NCBI RefSeq assembly: GCF_048544455.1
Contig: NC_133530.1
Location: forward strand, 18,963,748-19,027,747
DNA length: 64,000 nucleotides
Direction: 5' to 3'
Source: Silene latifolia
Lineage: Eukaryota > Streptophyta > Magnoliopsida > Caryophyllales > Caryophyllaceae
In this document: piece by piece, positions 10,786-22,028 of the stretch
Layout of the letters: the number at the start of each line of letters is the position of its first letter
Numbering within the stretch: the stretch's first letter is position 1
Program-made: the position numbers and the translations under genes
Notes under the pieces: model-generated
What the model was told of the DNA's origin: nothing
The model's input: the letters and a program-made list of their open reading frames with translations, nothing else
Databases searched by the model: none

Positions 10786-13700
10786 AGTTTTGTGTTTCTA
10801 TGAATTGCAAGAGTCTTATGTGTGTATGTTGTTGTGGTTCTAGTCATATTTGTAGATATATAGACCCATTTTGGTTGTTATGTTTGTGTAGATCAAATAG
10901 TTGGCCTACGACCTTGGAATGGACTACGATATGTTAAACTGTTTATGCTTCCAATATCATAGAGTACACATTGTCGATGCATTTTAACATGTTTTGTCAT
11001 GGATCAATTGAAAAAAGTCTCTACTTGCTTTTGACATTGGGTTAATGCTATATACATTCGACCCCCAACACCGCCATAGGCAGGATCATCAAGGCACTGA
11101 GATAATACAATACTTTCGTAGCTTCTTGACGCAGTGGATCATTGATTACTTCTTAATTACCCTTACTCGGAGTAAAAATATATTGTGTGCTTAGTGTTGA
11201 TCTTGTGTTACTAGAGTTTGCTGCTGAATTGGCTGTGTGATTGTAGTAGCATTGACCCATACATTTTGTAATTTATGCCCTGCATTTCTCCTGGTTACTA
11301 CACTATATGGCTTGTTATTAGACATTGCTATGATCTTGGAAGTCCATGGTTATGCTGTCCTTTATTTGCTCAGGGATGATTTTCTGTCTTCGGGATTCAA
11401 GCTTAAGCTGTGATAGCTGAAGGAACTTGAGAACTATCACAACTATGTTAGGTAATCAGCAATAGCCTCTTTTCCTCCATATTTTATCAGTATTTCACGA
11501 TGAGAAAACAAATTATACTAATCACTTAATGGAATACAAGTGCATTGTTCCTCGTATTGTACCAACAGCTCTGGCCTCTGCATACTGCAGAGTAATTGAG
11601 ACACAGATTTGAGTGTAATATTCGTCAAAAATCATGTGTTGTTATCAAATACTCCCTCTGTCCCATTTATTTGGTGTCCTATTTCATTTTGGTGTGTCTC
11701 AGTCAATTGTTGTCCTTTCTATTTTAAGAATGAACTTGATGAGCAATTTGGTCATTAACACTCAATTTGGTCCACTTGTCATTTAGTAATTGCCCCCCTC
11801 CTCTTTTCTTGGTCTTTGTACCAAAACTAAAGGACAACAATTGACCGGGACGAAAGGAGTATCAACTTTTAGTGAGTTTGAATTTCATAATCTTGCCTAA
11901 ATGTCAATGCATTAAAACAAACTATATTTCTAGCTATTATGTTTCCTTTTGAAATTTGTGTTTTTAGGTTTTCACGAGTCTTCTGTGTTCATGTTGTAGT
12001 CTTAGTCATACTAAGAAGATCCTGTGTTATTGTGTATATCAAATAGTTGGTTGATTACTTCAAAATATGATGGAAAAGAGCGAAAATAGCTTAAACTCTT
12101 TATGCTTCCCATGTGATAAAGTAGTACTTTGTTGATGCATTTTAACATGTTTCGTTATAGATCACTTGGAACAGTCTCTACTTGCTTTTCACATAGGGTT
12201 AATGCTACATATATTCGACCCCAACCTTACCCTAGGCAGGAGCAGTGAGGCACGGAGATAATACCCCGTACAATACGTAGCTTATTACTTCTTAATAGTT
12301 ACCCTTACCCGGAGTAGAAATATATTGCTTGCTGACTAATGTAGCTATTGTGCATTTGTGCTACTGGAGTTTGCTGCTTAATTTGTTGTGTAATTGTAAT
12401 AGCTTTGATTGACACATATCGTAATTTTATCTTGCATTTCTCCTGGTTATTAAACTATGTGGCTTTTATGAGACATTGTTATGATCTTGGAAGTCGATGC
12501 TTCTGCAATCTGCATACATTCATCTCCTAAAAGTTGTCCTTTATCACCTCAGAACGATTTTTGTCTTCGGAATTCAAGCATAAGCCGTGGCAAACTGACA
12601 ACTGTAGGAACTTGAGAACTATGAGAAACAAATTATTTAGGTGAGCATAAGTGCAATGTCTCTTGTATTGTACCGACAGCTCTAGCATCTGTATATACTG
12701 CATATTAGTTGAGACAGTATTAGATTTGAGCTTAACATTCGTCAAAATCATGTGTTCTTGTCAACTTAACTGAGTTTGAACTTCACAATCTTGCCTAAAT
12801 GTCACTGAATTAAAACAAACTAATTGGTTTTAGCCCATTGTTTGTATCTTTGTAATCTGCAGGACTTTTGAAGTAACTATGTTTTCTAGGAGTTGCGACT
12901 GATGGAGCTAGTAAGAACTAAGAACAGTGCTGCATACACTTAATAGCGGGCGATTGCACATGGGCTACGGTGGGGCTACATCTTTTGCTATGCCAGGTGT
13001 TAATTTTATTTCGTCGCTTTTTGTTTTGCAAGAACTCTTGGTAGAGATTTGTTTTCCGATAAGTACTACTTTCGGTGGACATAGTTAGTATCCGTAACTA
13101 GTAATTCACTTAGCTGGATTGCCTAGTGGCGTAATATGATCTTGATGGTAGACAATTAAACATATGCATCCATGGATCTCTCGGCTTCGGTTGTTTATTA
13201 TGCTTGTGAAAGAATACTTTTGTGACAACACTAATTACAAAGTTTTCGTGAGGGATTATCCCGGCTTATTCACCCCCTTTTTTTGCTCTGCATAATCGAT
13301 TTCAGCATGATGAGGTCAGTCTGAAGTTATATGCTTTGAATAATTGATGTCAACATGGTGATGTCAATTCTAAGCTGTGTTATGTACAAAATTTCCAAGA
13401 TCAATTGTTCTTGTTTAAGACCATTGTATGGTTGTGTGAAGCGATGATGGATTATCGTTGTCTGCCCACACGCACGACCGTTTTCAATGGCAAATGCACT
13501 TGGCCTGACTCATGCATCGGTATTGTATCTAAAACTCAAATTTGTATTAGCATAACTTACCCATTCAACCTTTGTCCTGAAGGTGTCAATGTACCACACA
13601 ATTGTTGTTACAATTGTTGTTACGTAGCCAGTAGCCTCAAAATATACACACTTATAAAAGTATGTCGTGCCAATATTTAATATCGAGCTTTTCCGCTTGA
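10786..13700 (+). other. 3' flank of F-box copy 1, internally duplicated
   Basis: The block beginning 'ttatgtttccttttgaag' downstream of the gene recurs from about 11937. Both copies contain 'ttttaacatgttt', 'gaccccca', 'tgctatgatcttggaag' and 'cttcgg'. Equivalent blocks follow the other F-box genes. The short frames here do not resemble proteins. Conserved AG/GT borders such as 'gaattgcag' suggest a long spliced 3' UTR or non-coding exons, but this is inference. Confidence 0.6.
11652..11859. mobile_element. Stowaway MITE (208 bp)
   Basis: The inverted ends CTCCCTCTGTCCCATT and CCGGGACGAAAGGAG are flanked by TA on both sides, the Tc1/Mariner-type signature. The subterminal 'caattgttgtcctt' and 'aaggacaacaattg' are also inverted. 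Confidence 0.93.
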
Positions 13701-14563
13701 GGTATCGAATTTAAATAGACTCTAAGCAAGCACATTTTCTAGGACCTTAGCGTACACGCAGCAAGTAGAGAATGTGCCATCAGTATATATGCACCCAAAA
13801 AAATGTGCCATCAGTATATCCTAATAAAGGGAAAGTTCCTGATTTTGTTCCATTTTCTAGAGTAAATTCGTGTTGACTCAAATGTTGTGGAATATGTTTT
13901 TTCTAAGGATATGCTAATTTTAGTGCTCTGGTTTTTTATTTCCATTGCATCTATAAATACATGACCAAGTTTATCCACAAAATTGTGGTTAAAAATGCAT
14001 GGATGCATAATCAGGTAGAATCACCTTTGGCATGCAACTAATAAATCGTAAGTGATATATTTGTCACAATACAGAAAATGAGGTCTATGCCAAAGGAGAT
14101 TTGCCCGGTAATTCCACCATGCAAAACTTAGTTACACTCTAATGGATTGTTCCAAATTTCCAATCTTCAAATGCAAGTTTTAGTTACATTGGTGCATGCA
14201 CTTATGGAGTTAGTGGCATTGCCATTTGTTTTTCTTGGTGGTGTAAATCGGTGTGCTCACCGTCGAAAACGAGTTTATAATCTCCGTGCTGCTGGTGCTC
14301 TCACGAGAAGGTAAACAGTTGTTCAAGAAGTTGCATTATCATTTGTTAGGAATATAAGTCTTTGCTTAGTGCGTTATATGACTTGTTTTTTTACCGTTGT
14401 AAAATTTTCTTTTGTTTGTATATGAGACGGTCGTATTTTATAAGATCGGCTTAGAAGAATAGTAGTTTAACATGCTAGAAAATTAAAATCGGAAAGTTTC
14501 TAGTGTCTTTGTAAATTGTAATATGTATTTTTGGAATTTTGGATTTAACATGCTAGAATAGTA
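13701..14563. other. Array-unit spacer, no gene
   Basis: This is homologous to 33420-33920, 42180-42670 and 52030-52760 ('gagaatgtgccatcagtata', 'gttgtggaatatg', 'gcatgcaact'). No convincing reading frame was found. It marks the stretch between the F-box 3' flank and the antisense ankyrin relic. Confidence 0.6.
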
Positions 14564-14801
14564 CTCCCTCTATTTTTTTATATATGACTTTTTCACATTT
14601 CGAGACACTCCCTTCTCTCTTCAATATCTCTTAAAATATAAGACTAAATATTATGATATGTATACTCATATAAAAAAGTTTTTCGTAAGGAATTTAATGG
14701 TATCATTTTTATATTTTTTGAACAAATATATTTTTGTAAATATTAAAGTCAAAGGCTTACCTCGTAAATGCAAAACGTCATATATAAAAAAGTGGAGGGA
14801 G
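14564..14801. mobile_element. Stowaway MITE (238 bp)
   Basis: The ends CTCCCTCTATTTTTTTATAT and 'tatataaaaaagtggaggg' are inverted and flanked by TA. A 25-bp direct repeat ('agtgtctttgtaaattgtaa' and onward) lies outside the element on each side, at about 14501 and 14802. Confidence 0.88.
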
Positions 14802-14839
14802 TAGTGTCTTTGTAAATTGTAATATGTTCATCCAGAACA

Positions 14840-17800
14840 TCTATCTATATATATATAAAAGAGAGTTTTTTCGAGCGATCTGAGAGCGTCCACATCATCA
14901 AAAATAAATTTAGGAAAGTATAATTTTTGATGTAAAAAATAAAGTGGAGAATCTTTTAATTATTACAATATGTATATTTCCTAAATTATATTCAAGTGAT
15001 ATTTTCAATTTTTATATCAAACTTTTACATTTCATTTGTCAAAAAAATATCGTTAAAAAAATTATGAAAATAATATAATTAGCTTTGTGGTAAAAAATGC
15101 TATCATTAGAGTATAAATTTCATATTATTTGCACATATTAAAAATCGTGTACTTCTTAATATGTAAAATTGTGTACTTTTTAGTATGTTTTGTCCCACAT
15201 TGGAAAATAAGTAGGTGTAGTGAACATACTACATATAAGTAGTAGAATTGTCCCACATCGAAAGATTAGTATAAGGTGGGTGATTCTATAATTATAAATA
15301 GGAGGCATACTTGGAACTTAGGCATCAACCCAAAATCTTTCGAGTCTCTTAAGTATTCTCTTGAAGAGCTCTTAAACGTTTATATCATTATATTTTCTAC
15401 CTATAGATTTTATATGCACCACATTGAAAAATAATGTAGGTGTGATAAATATACTACGATTAAATAATATAATTAGAATTGTGTTAAAAAAAGTTCTATC
15501 ATTAGAGTATAGGTTCATATCATTTGCACATATTTTAATTATGATAAAAAAAAATAAAAAACAAACGTATGAATATTAATTAATAGATAATAATATAGTA
15601 TTTGCTTATTATTAAATCAGGTTGGATATCGAATTAGGTTCAAAAAATATGGTGTACTTTTAAATATGTTATTCGTCTTACATTGAAAAATAATATAGGT
15701 GTGATAAATATATATTACGTATAAATAGTTGAATTGTCTCACATCATAAGATTATCATAAGGTAGGGTGATCCCGTGATTATAAATAGGATTTAATCCTT
15801 GGAACTTAGGTATCACTCCAAATGTATTGAATGGCATCCTTGAAACTTAGGTATTAACCCAAAATTTGTTGATATAAAAGATATGTACTTTTTAGTATGT
15901 TATATATCCCACATTGAAAAATAATGTAGGTGTGATGAATATATTATGTATAAATAATAGAACTGTCTCCACATATATACATTTTCTATATTATATTAAA
16001 GTGATGTTTATAATTTTGATATAAAAACTTTATATTTCATTTGACAAAAAAAGTATCGTATGAAAATTATATAATTAGATTGTGACAAAAAAATGCTATC
16101 ATTAGAGTGTAGATTGTATTGTATTGTATTTTCTCATTATTAAATCGGGTTGATGTCAAAGTAGGTGCAAAAAAAATTGGTGTACTTAGTATGTTATTTG
16201 CCCTACATTGAAAAGTAATGTAAGTCTGGTGAATATACTATGTATAAATATTAGAATTGTCCCACATCGAAAGATTACATAAGGCAGGGTGATCTTATTA
16301 TTATAAATAGAAGTCATAACCCAAAATCTTTTGATTCTCTTAAGTATTGTCAGAGAGAGCTCTTAAAAGAGTTTGTATTACTGTCTCTACAATAATGATT
16401 TCTAACTTAAGTTAATCTTTGGAAAATCTTTTAGTTATAATAATAATATATACTCTGTATTTCTTATTTTATATTCAAGTGATGTTTCTAATTTTTATAT
16501 AAAAACTTTTACATTTCATTTGGCAAAATAATGTCGGTAAAAATATTATGAAAATAATATTATTAGACTCATGGTAAGAAATGCTATCATTAGAGTATAT
16601 ATATAGATTTCATATAATTTGCACATATTAAAGATGGTGTATTTCATAGTATGTTTTATGTCCCACATTGAAAAATAATATAGGTGTGATAAATATACTA
16701 CATATAAAAAATAGAATTTTTCCACATCGAAATATAGCATAAGGTGGGTGATTCTAAGATTATAAATAGGAGGCATCCTTGAAAGTTAGGCATCAACCCA
16801 AAATCTTTTGAGTCTCTTAAGTATTGTCTTGGAGAACTCTTAAAAGTTCATATCATTATATTTTCTACCTATAAATTTTATATGTCCCATATTGAAAAAT
16901 AATTTAGGTGTGGTAAATATACTACGTTTAAATAATATAATTAGAATTGTGTTAGAAAATATTCTATCTTTAGAGTATAGGTTCCTATCATTTGCACATA
17001 TTTTAAGTATGATAAAAAAAAAATAGAAAACAAACGTCCATGGTAGCATGTGTAATCTATCAAAAAGGTTACCATGAGAAATTTTCAATATTATAATGAT
17101 ATAGTTAATTAAATTTTCATTTAAAATAGAGAGATATCCGTACCAATAAAACAATAAAGGGGGTATTATTTTTTAATTGTTATTTTATAACGTCCATTTA
17201 ACAGCCTTTACATTAGGGGGTACCATGGGCAAAAAAATGGAACCTCAAAGGTACCATAGGCAGATTCTTAAAAGTAGGAGTAACATAGTAAATCTGACAA
17301 AATTAAGGGGTATCACGGGAAATTTCCGTATCTAAATTATGTTAAATTTTTTTTTGAAGAAAAACAACGTACAAATATTAATGGAGAGTACTTTATCATA
17401 TTATTAAATTTAAATATAACTATTAGATATAATGAGTAACAATTGTATGTATTCGGTATTCGAGATCTGGTTGGATGTCGAACTAGGTGCAAAAAAGATG
17501 GTGTAATTCTGAGTATGTCATTTGTCCCACATTGAAAAATAATGCAGGTTTGATAAATATATATTACGTATAAATAGTAGAATTGTCCCACATCAGAAAA
17601 AGATCCAAGTTTGGTGAATATGTTACTTATAAATAGTAGAATTGTCCCACATCGAAAGATTAATATAAGGTGGGGTGATTATATGATTATAAATAAGAGT
17701 TAACCCACGTATATATTAATCTTTTATTTTTTTTTTGAAACAGATATTTTAATAATATGTAAACAAATCATTAGACATAGAATGTAAACATTAAACCCTT

Positions 17801-17871
17801 ATAACATTTTTTTTTTTGCATTATAAATAAGTTAATTATCCCCCGTTGCAACGCACGGGCATTCAAACTAG
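14840..17871 (+). mobile_element. Non-autonomous Helitron (3.0 kb)
   Basis: The 5' end is TCTATCTATATATATATAAA. The 3' end has the hairpin CCCG-ttgcaacgca-CGGG, then 'cattcaaa' and CTAG, and the element sits between A and T. The paralogous site in unit 2 (near 28630) reads 'catccagaacatattcgatg' without the insert, which fixes both ends. No Rep/helicase frame was found. The inside holds repeated modules with TCCCACATCG or variants followed by a TATAAATA box. Short - strand open frames at 16546, 16840 and 17337 are A/T-rich and not credible proteins. Confidence 0.9.
15192..17700 (+). repeat. Array of degenerate promoter-like modules in the Helitron
   Basis: Modules start with TCCCACATCG or TCCCACATTG and contain TATAAATA downstream. 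Clear full modules have the first motif at 15251, 16260 and 17646 with TATAAATA at 15293, 16302 and 17689, a gap of 32-33 bp each time. Further partial copies start near 15192, 15665, 15903, 16200, 16660, 16884 and 17525. The motif and spacing match the upstream sequence element and TATA box of plant Pol II snRNA promoters. No snRNA sequence follows. Confidence 0.65.
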
Positions 17872-17872
17872 T

Positions 17873-18061
17873 ATTGTATGAATTTTAGGTTATTGTCCGT
17901 TAAATTACCTTTGATTGTCTCAAGTGGCTTCCCAACATGAACAGGAAAGACATTGTTCCCGGTTAGAGTTTTCTGGTGTTTCAGTTAAGCCACGGTAGTT
18001 TCTTGACTTCCCCATTTTCTGCAGCCCAGATATACGTCGTGCTCCATGCCGCGTCTACCAT
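17873..18061 (-). pseudogene. Ankyrin-repeat gene N-terminal relic, unit 1
   Basis: The - strand reads MVDAAWSTTYIWAAENGEVK, then a stop and frame change, then LTGNNVFPVHVGKPLETIKG. This is the degraded start of an ankyrin-repeat protein also seen in units 2-4. The Helitron at 14840-17871 lies within it, so the downstream part is separated from this piece. It is a host pseudogene. Confidence 0.7.
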
Positions 18062-18545
18062 TGGTTACCGAAAAGGCTGCTCATCTGTTTATAAAGTAGT
18101 GTTAATGTCCTAATTCAACGATACGTGTGCATTTGTTACCCACACCTCTCACATTTACTCCGCGGGTTAGTGATGGTGCCTGTGGCTGAGCACTTTCCTA
18201 TAGTTATTGTAACTGGAAAGCTATCAGGTTACTCATTCCATGTTTCCCCTAATTTTATTGAACAAATATAAAAACTCGGACAAACAATCCATTCATACAA
18301 GTGAAGCTTGTGGGACCTTAAAAGTACTTTATTAAACTGCAAAATATGTAAAAGTGGCATTTTTGTGTAGTTCTCTGCATAAATATAGGCATGAAAACTA
18401 AGAAAGAAAAAACGAGACGCTTGGATTTGAATTTAGAATTCATTTTTAAGAACACAACTTAAATTACAAGGTACAAATAAGGGCTTGTATTAACACGGTG
18501 CACAGCGGGGTAAGCTAGATGCCTAGATCCTGGTTTGTAGTATCT
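18062..18545. other. Intergenic, nothing recognised
   Basis: This is A/T-rich sequence between two ankyrin relics. No motif or frame was recognised. Confidence 0.5.
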
Positions 18546-19429
18546 TTAACAGACAGGAACGCCCTTGCTTTCTTTAGTCCAGTTGTTCCATAATGTCCGG
18601 TAACTTCGTCTAAATATACACGTGTGAAAGAAGATGAAGATGAAATAGATGATTAGGATGATATTGGCAAGGGTCTGAGATACCACAGCAGATACTGCAG
18701 ACCCTATGGATGAATTTAGATACTCGGCAATCATGGACAGTTTATTAACAGTCGCCATATCCTGTTCTCCTGCCATCGCAAAGTGACACATCACAGCTAG
18801 ACTCGAGAGTCGAGACCATAAAGCCTATTGTGTCTGATATCATAAAAGTGATGAATGATTTCTTCTCGGTGAGCACTGCCATGCGGCCATGCCTATATCA
18901 TCATCCCCGGGAGTTTGATCAAGTCCTCCTGGTACTGTAAAACCAGCTGTGAAGGATACTGTTACTGCTACGACCAGCTGAGTCTCCCCCATTTTTTTTT
19001 GAGGTAATTCATTCTCTCTTCTTTCCTTTTTACTCTGCTTACGTTGTTGATTGTCTCTTCTCTTTCAACATCTTCCCTTCTTTTATCACCATTGTTTGTT
19101 CGAATTCCCCTAGGGAGGGGATTGCTCAGTTTCATGAATCGAGTCTACATATAAGGCAGATGAAATAATTATCACTAACATTATATTGTGGTTAATTCGA
19201 AAGATTCATGAAGAGTGGTTTGGCCGCGAGGACCTCTGTGGGCTAGGGCAGCAGGACCTGTAAGTCCAGCAATGGTACCAAATGACTTGGTATATCCTTC
19301 CTAAGCAACAAGGAAAAGGGGAGTCTCACCTCCCTATTTGTGTTTTCTGTTGTTTCAAGTTAAGCCAGTGTAGTTTGGAGGCATTCCTATTTTAATGCAG
19401 CCAGTTATACATCACGCTCCGTCTACCAT
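18546..19429 (-). pseudogene. Ankyrin/PGG-domain membrane protein pseudogene
   Basis: Plant ankyrin proteins with a C-terminal PGG domain (ITN1/ACD6-like) are membrane proteins linked to stress and defence. Here the - strand from about 18995 reads VAVTVSFTAGFTVPGGLDQ, the diagnostic PGG start, then after a one-base frame change MAVLTEKKSFITFMISDTIG. It ends in an 82-codon frame (18794-18546) with a hydrophobic stretch TLANIILIIYFIFIFF that fits the last membrane helices. A start-like MVDGA with an early stop lies at 19429. The middle ankyrin repeats were not found. Several breaks make this a pseudogene. Confidence 0.75.
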
Positions 19430-19534
19430 CTGCTGTTCAATACCATTTACTAGTTGCTCATTTGGAGAAGAGGGTGAGAGTTGAATGTAGTTATCAGTCA
19501 TTGTTTGCTTGTGTGAAGGACTCAAGCCTAGAGA

Positions 19535-19915
19535 TGAAAGTCGGTCGTGCCGAGTAGTGCCTCGTGCCGGCCTACTGTGCCCGTAGGAGAAAAATGGCAC
19601 GGCCAGGTAAAATGTGTGTTTCGTGACGTGACGCGCCGGGTGAAATGGTGGCGCCCTGGCATGTCCCATGGCGTGTCGTATCATGCTTAGGCATGTCCAA
19701 ACAATTCCTCCATTTTAGCCTTATTTCTTTGTATTTTGGGCGTGCTCAATCATCCCGTGTCTAGGTGGGCCGTGTCGTGCGTAACCTAGGCAATATCTTC
19801 TTTGGCCTAGGCACGGCCCATGGTGTGTCGTGCTGTGTTAGGCATTGCCTATCTTGGGTCGTGCTAAATTGGATCATAGGTCGTGGTGGCCGAACGTCCC
19901 GCACGTCTACTTCCA
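19535..19915. repeat. G+C-rich repeat of 'cgtgtcgtg' and 'ggcacggcc' words
   Basis: This is a locally G+C-rich island with many interspersed 'gtcgtgc', 'gcacggcc' and 'aggcat' words. The - strand frame at 19412-19684 shows no family resemblance. It looks like a degenerate MITE-like repeat such as those formed of 'cacgacacga' words at 49195-49625. Confidence 0.45.
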
Positions 19916-20846
19916 TCTTTAGTCAAGGCGTTGTTTGACTCAAATTATATGTTTAGTTTTTAGTTATTGGTAAAGGATACAAATCAAAGGGGTCTAGAAT
20001 TGGATTTTCTAGTTCGGCTCTTCTCTTTCCACGCCAGCTAAGCCACTCGAAAGCTTAGGATGACCGGTCTTATCTTCTCATTACGTACTAATTATTACAC
20101 GTTTTGAATTTTGCTTGCTTAATTGCTCATCTTAACCAATTTGTACTGTTTTAGTTCAGGTATAGTAGCCACATCCGACATTGTATAGACATAGAAAGTC
20201 CCGTGAAAATTTTCTTTTCTACATTCTCAAAAAAAAAAAAAATATGGCAATCACGAGATTTTCTAATTCCTATGTTTTTCAAGTGGTAATCAAACAATTT
20301 TAACGTAAATACTCTGTACTATGTTTTGGGAGTTTACAAATATAATAAGCACCAGCTCTCATGACCATCATTTTGTGTTAATCTAAACCCCTATGACAAC
20401 CTATGAGGCCATGATTAGATGTTAAAACCCCATTGATAGGAGAAATCACAACCCATGATTGGTTATTCTTGATGTAAGACCTTACCACCCTGTAGACCTC
20501 AGACCTAGCAAAACTAACCAGAACCGAATTATTCGGCTTGAATAACCCGATTCGAGCTTAACCTGCACCCAAATTGGCCCGATACATACTAAGCTTTGTC
20601 CCTAAATAACTTCATAACAACACAACTGAAAATAATCCAAATCTGAAATGAATTTAATCCAGCCCGTGTTCTTGCAAACCCCCAAAATTAAAATGACCCA
20701 ACCCGACTCCGATTGACCCATTTTCAAGGTCTACCCTAAACCCTAAGGTGATGCCTTATCATTGTCCGATCGATCATAAACCCTCACAGTTCCAATTGAA
20801 ATTCAAGCAAGTGCAACAGTGTAAGTGAAACTCAAAACCCCCAAAA
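19916..20846 (+). promoter_or_regulatory. Spacer and upstream region of F-box copy 2
   Basis: The left part ('gctaagccactcgaaagctt') matches 35180 and 47538, that is, the end of the array unit. The right part carries the shared 'acccga'-rich block and the conserved leader 'ccaattgaaattcaag' before the start codon. No other gene was seen. Confidence 0.5.
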
Positions 20847-22028
20847 ATGGCGGCATATCTACCATTAGAACTCATCACAGAAATTCTCACAAAACTTCCT
20901 GTAAAATCTCTTCATCGTTTCAAATGTGTCTCAAAATCATGGAATTCCATAATTACTTCTTCAAAATTCATCAAACAACATCTTCATCAAACCCTAATCT
21001 CTAACACTAACACCAACATCATGATCTCTACAAACTACATCGTCTCTTCCGCCATATCCACTGTCAAATTCCGCTTCGAGATCGTAAACCATCCTCTAGA
21101 TCACCTCCCTAACCGTTCCCCTGGTACCATAACCGGAAGCGTCCATGGTGTCTTCCTCCTTATTGACTCCTCTACGAAAACTTTGTGTTTATTCAATCCG
21201 TCAAACAAAACGCAGCGTTTAATCCCTCCTTCTCCGTCTCGTAAACCGGCTGTTGTGTTTAAGCTTGTGGAGGTGTTCGGGTTTGGGTATGATGGTATTA
21301 CTGATGATTACAAGGTTGTTAGGTTGGCTGAGTGGGAAATTTTCGGGTATTTCGATAGGGAGTCGTCTGTTTATAGTATGCGGAATGACTCGTGGGAATC
21401 GGTTAATGATGAGACCGTTTCATATACTCTTCAGGAGTTCAATGGTGTTGCTGTTGATTCGACATTTTGGTTTGTCATGAGTTCGAGTAATTCTGATTCC
21501 ATGTTGAAATGTTTTGATCTTAGGACTAGTACGTTTTCCCTTGTGGATTTTCCCGATTTGGATAACGATATTGGTGAGGTGATGGTGAGTTTGAGAAGTT
21601 TACGCGGGTGTTTGTGCTTGCTTGTGAGTTACCATAAGTATAGGGCTGACCCGGATAATAAGTTCACGGGGAACCCGTTTTACAACCATGAGTTTTTATA
21701 CGCGGATGTGTGGGAAATGAATGAGTCTAAGTGGGTTAAGCTGTTTAAGATTCGAAAGAATGAAATTCGTAAGGATTGTATGTATCTTAGGCTTGTTACT
21801 TACTCGAAAGATATGAAGAGTGTGTTGATTGAGGTTGATAGTAATTGGTATGGTTGGTATGATTTGGTGACTAAAAAGTTTAAGAGAGTTCCTGTTCAAG
21901 GGCTGGAAGCTGTGGAGGATTCACCTTATGTGGCTTATCCCTATGTGGAGACCCTTGTTTCGGTTGTGAATAACAAGGTGGTGTCGAAGAAGGGAGGAAC
22001 TCGGCCTAAGATGATCATTAAGAAGTAA
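20847..22028 (+). CDS. F-box protein with FBA-type C-terminal domain (array copy 2)
   Basis: This is an intact 393-residue single-exon frame, predicted SCF substrate receptor. The F-box covers about residues 5-48 (LTKLPVKSLHRFKCVSKSWN). The FBA region has LCLFNPSNKTQRLIPPSPS, GFGYDGITDDYKVVRLAEW, SVYSMRNDSWESVNDE and CFDLRTSTFSLVDFPDL. It carries the long loop NKFTGNPFYNHEFLYADVW missing in copy 1. The C-terminus is basic and ends KMIIKK, with the stop immediately after. Upstream and downstream flanks match the other units. No break was seen. Confidence 0.94.
   Translation: MAAYLPLELITEILTKLPVKSLHRFKCVSKSWNSIITSSKFIKQHLHQTLISNTNTNIMISTNYIVSSAISTVKFRFEIVNHPLDHLPNRSPGTITGSVHGVFLLIDSSTKTLCLFNPSNKTQRLIPPSPSRKPAVVFKLVEVFGFGYDGITDDYKVVRLAEWEIFGYFDRESSVYSMRNDSWESVNDETVSYTLQEFNGVAVDSTFWFVMSSSNSDSMLKCFDLRTSTFSLVDFPDLDNDIGEVMVSLRSLRGCLCLLVSYHKYRADPDNKFTGNPFYNHEFLYADVWEMNESKWVKLFKIRKNEIRKDCMYLRLVTYSKDMKSVLIEVDSNWYGWYDLVTKKFKRVPVQGLEAVEDSPYVAYPYVETLVSVVNNKVVSKKGGTRPKMIIKK

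Noticed and set aside
13405-13680. 91-codon + strand frame with several Cys residues
   Set aside because: It is not kept in the paralogous flanks of the other units and has no known domain.
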